A DNA stretch of 8,072 bases from CAZKUN01 sp964555935. Its GTDB lineage: Bacteria; Armatimonadota; Zipacnadia; Zipacnadales; VGFC01. The stretch spans positions 1-8,072 of the forward strand of contig CAZKUN010000345.1 of NCBI GenBank assembly GCA_964555935.1. The letters run 5' to 3'. The number at the start of each line of letters is the position of its first letter. The stretch's first letter is position 1. Made by a program: the position numbers and the translations under genes. The notes beneath the pieces are model-generated. The model ran no database searches, was not told the origin of the DNA, and worked only from the letters and a program-made list of their open reading frames with translations. This document shows positions 7,345 to 8,072 of this stretch, piece after piece.

Positions 7345-8024
7345 GGGGAGCCAGCAATTATCCAATTCCGAACTGACGGCGTTTGGTTAACACCAGATGC
7401 CCGTAGAGACCCCTTAGAGCCTTGCTCTGGGGGGTTTTCTGGTTCTATCGAGATGTTAACCTGAAACCAGTCAGTTCGGATTTCAGGTTGCAGGCCCCCG
7501 TCTGCAGCGTCGATCTGACCCGCATCTCCCTCCCAACGGTTAACAACTATCTCGCCGATGAGCCGCTGAAGCAAGTGCTTCTGCTCCTCCAATGAGAGGG
7601 CTGGAGCGTGGCGCTCCAACTCGCCGAGCAGATGTCGCAGGACCTGTAGGTCCACGCCGTCCTCTTGGAGGGATCTGGTCTTCTCCTCAAGCCTCCCAAT
7701 CTCTGCTCTCGTGTCATTCCGCCCGTGGTCCAAGCGCGAGCATTCCTCTCGAAGGACCTGCGGGATGTCATCCTGCTCTCCGAAGATCCTGATGAGCCTC
7801 CCAAGACGATCATCGATGGTCTGAAGACGAGTGGTATGCTGACCTATCTTCTGACTTAGAGATTCCAAAGCCTCGGCGACCCCAGCGTCGGCTCGTTCCG
7901 TGAATTGGTCGAACAGCTCGGGCTGACGCCCGAGGTCAGAGAGCACCTGTGTCACCCCTTGCTCGAAACGCCGTGCAGGAAGACGCCTCACATTGCAGCC
8001 ACAGTGGCTCCCGCCCTTCTGGCC
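7281..8024 (-). CDS. Large serine recombinase, C-terminal part only (5'-truncated)
   Basis: The frame is open from 8024, just after TAA (8025-8027) in the terminal repeat, to TAG at 7281. It starts GQKGGSHCGCNVRRLPARRF, the end of the zinc-ribbon domain of large serine recombinases leading into the usual LPA-x-x-x-E helix. A long charged coiled coil follows (QKIGQHTTRLQTIDDRLGRL onward). Next come the family-typical LSLEEQKHLLQRLIGEIVVN and a tail ending LLTLELAPPIAVGW. These enzymes integrate or excise elements using an N-terminal catalytic Ser domain. That domain and the DNA-binding recombinase domain are absent here; roughly half of a normal 450-550 residue protein remains. A GTG at 7991 could start a 236-residue fragment but has no well-placed Shine-Dalgarno. 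It is either inactive or completed outside the window. Confidence 0.8.
   Translation of the reverse strand, partial: GQKGGSHCGCNVRRLPARRFEQGVTQVLSDLGRQPELFDQFTERADAGVAEALESLSQKIGQHTTRLQTIDDRLGRLIRIFGEQDDIPQVLREECSRLDHGRNDTRAEIGRLEEKTRSLQEDGVDLQVLRHLLGELERHAPALSLEEQKHLLQRLIGEIVVNRWEGDAGQIDAADGGLQPEIRTDWFQVNISIEPENPPEQGSKGSLRASGVNQTPSVRNWIIAGSPPGERFILLTLELAPPIAVGW
7334..7351. repeat. Perfect 8-bp-arm palindrome at the edge of repeat B
   Basis: GCTCCCCG (7334-7341), a two-base centre GG, then CGGGGAGC (7344-7351). One arm lies within the direct repeat and the other falls just outside it. Copy A keeps CTCCCCG but has lost the second arm, so the palindrome coincides with the point where the two repeats diverge. 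Confidence 0.75.
7368..7479. repeat. Large interrupted inverted repeat inside recombinase 3' coding region
   Basis: CCGAACTGAC at 7368-7377 is the reverse complement of 7470-7479, and GGTTAACA at 7385-7392 is the reverse complement of 7454-7461. The intervals are similar (7 and 8 bases). The centre is an 11-bp RNA hairpin (7410-7434). The whole could fold into a cruciform or RNA stem-loop of about 112 bases. It encodes the variable stretch just before the conserved recombinase tail. Confidence 0.75.
7410..7438 (+). terminator. Rho-independent-terminator-like hairpin on the + strand
   Basis: CCCCTTAGAGC, loop CTT, then GCTCTGGGGGG and TTTT. As + strand RNA this is an uninterrupted 11-bp stem (two G-U pairs) with a three-base loop and a U tract. 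The - strand transcript would have two A-C mismatches and no U tract, so the signal points toward transcripts running antisense into the recombinase gene. No + strand gene precedes it within this part of the window. Confidence 0.5.
7458..7489. repeat. Alternative hairpin with 9-bp perfect arms
   Basis: AACCTGAAA (7458-7466) pairs with TTTCAGGTT (7481-7489) across a 14-base loop. Its left arm and loop overlap the right arm of the larger inverted repeat, so the two structures are mutually exclusive. Confidence 0.65.
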
Positions 8025-8071
8025 TTACCCCCTAAAGCGAGTCCAGGTTCAGTGTTAGTATCTGGGTGTAC
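8020..8071 (-). repeat. Right copy of perfect 52-bp terminal inverted repeat
   Basis: The exact reverse complement of bases 1-52. Read on the - strand it gives the same ILTLNLDSL tail with its stop at 8034-8032, then TAA at 8027-8025, and then the cut recombinase frame. One further base (8072) lies outside it. Confidence 0.9.
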
Positions 8072-8072
8072 C

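Noticed and set aside
7030..7464. A + strand frame over repeat B sharing a peptide with one over repeat A.
   Set aside because: The shared peptide is only the translation of the DNA repeat on the wrong strand; the - strand frame continues a real recombinase and has more synonymous differences.
1..8071. Group II intron or intein ends as an explanation for the shared 52 bp.
   Set aside because: The repeat has stop codons in the interrupted frames, which excludes an intein, and shows no domain V-like hairpin near its end; nothing supports an intron.

Overview
This GC-rich window looks like a bacterial accessory region assembled from mobile-element parts. A heparinase II/III-like polysaccharide lyase next to a divergent URO-D-family protein is a pairing I associate with Planctomycetota, Verrucomicrobiota, Lentisphaerota and similar environmental lineages. 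That placement is a low-confidence inference. No rRNA, tRNA or CRISPR array is visible.

Layout. A perfect 52-bp inverted repeat closes both ends (1-52 and 8020-8071). On the + strand, 48-3256 carries a replication-type cluster: a primase-polymerase/helicase whose N-terminus is cut off at the left repeat, a possible 42-residue ORF, a cysteine-rich zinc-ribbon protein and a small unrecognised protein. On the - strand, 7013-3484 carries a two-gene cargo operon: an exported heparinase II/III-like protein followed 17 bp later by a URO-D-family protein. The cargo is bracketed by two ~100-bp direct repeats (3359-3458 and 7245-7344, about 90% identical by eye). The right-hand copy is the 3' end of a large serine recombinase gene (8024-7281, - strand). 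Only the zinc-ribbon end, coiled coil and C-terminal tail of that recombinase are present, because its front half is cut off at the right-end repeat.

How it fits together. The primase-helicase and the serine recombinase are the replication and integration parts of a plasmid, satellite or integrative element, and the lyase/URO-D pair is metabolic cargo. The most unusual feature is that short recombinase 3' tails, each encoding an L-T-L-x-L peptide followed by a stop, occur at four junctions: both window ends and both sides of the cargo. The copy beside the cargo differs from the intact tail mostly at synonymous sites, so it appears to come from a second, diverged recombinase gene whose body has been lost. 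The 3' end of the recombinase gene therefore looks like a recurrent breakpoint or recombination hub. A large palindromic region with a + strand terminator-like hairpin lies inside the recombinase coding sequence beside this tail. The inverted ends could also reflect an assembly break at a genomic repeat, so the flanking context needs confirming.
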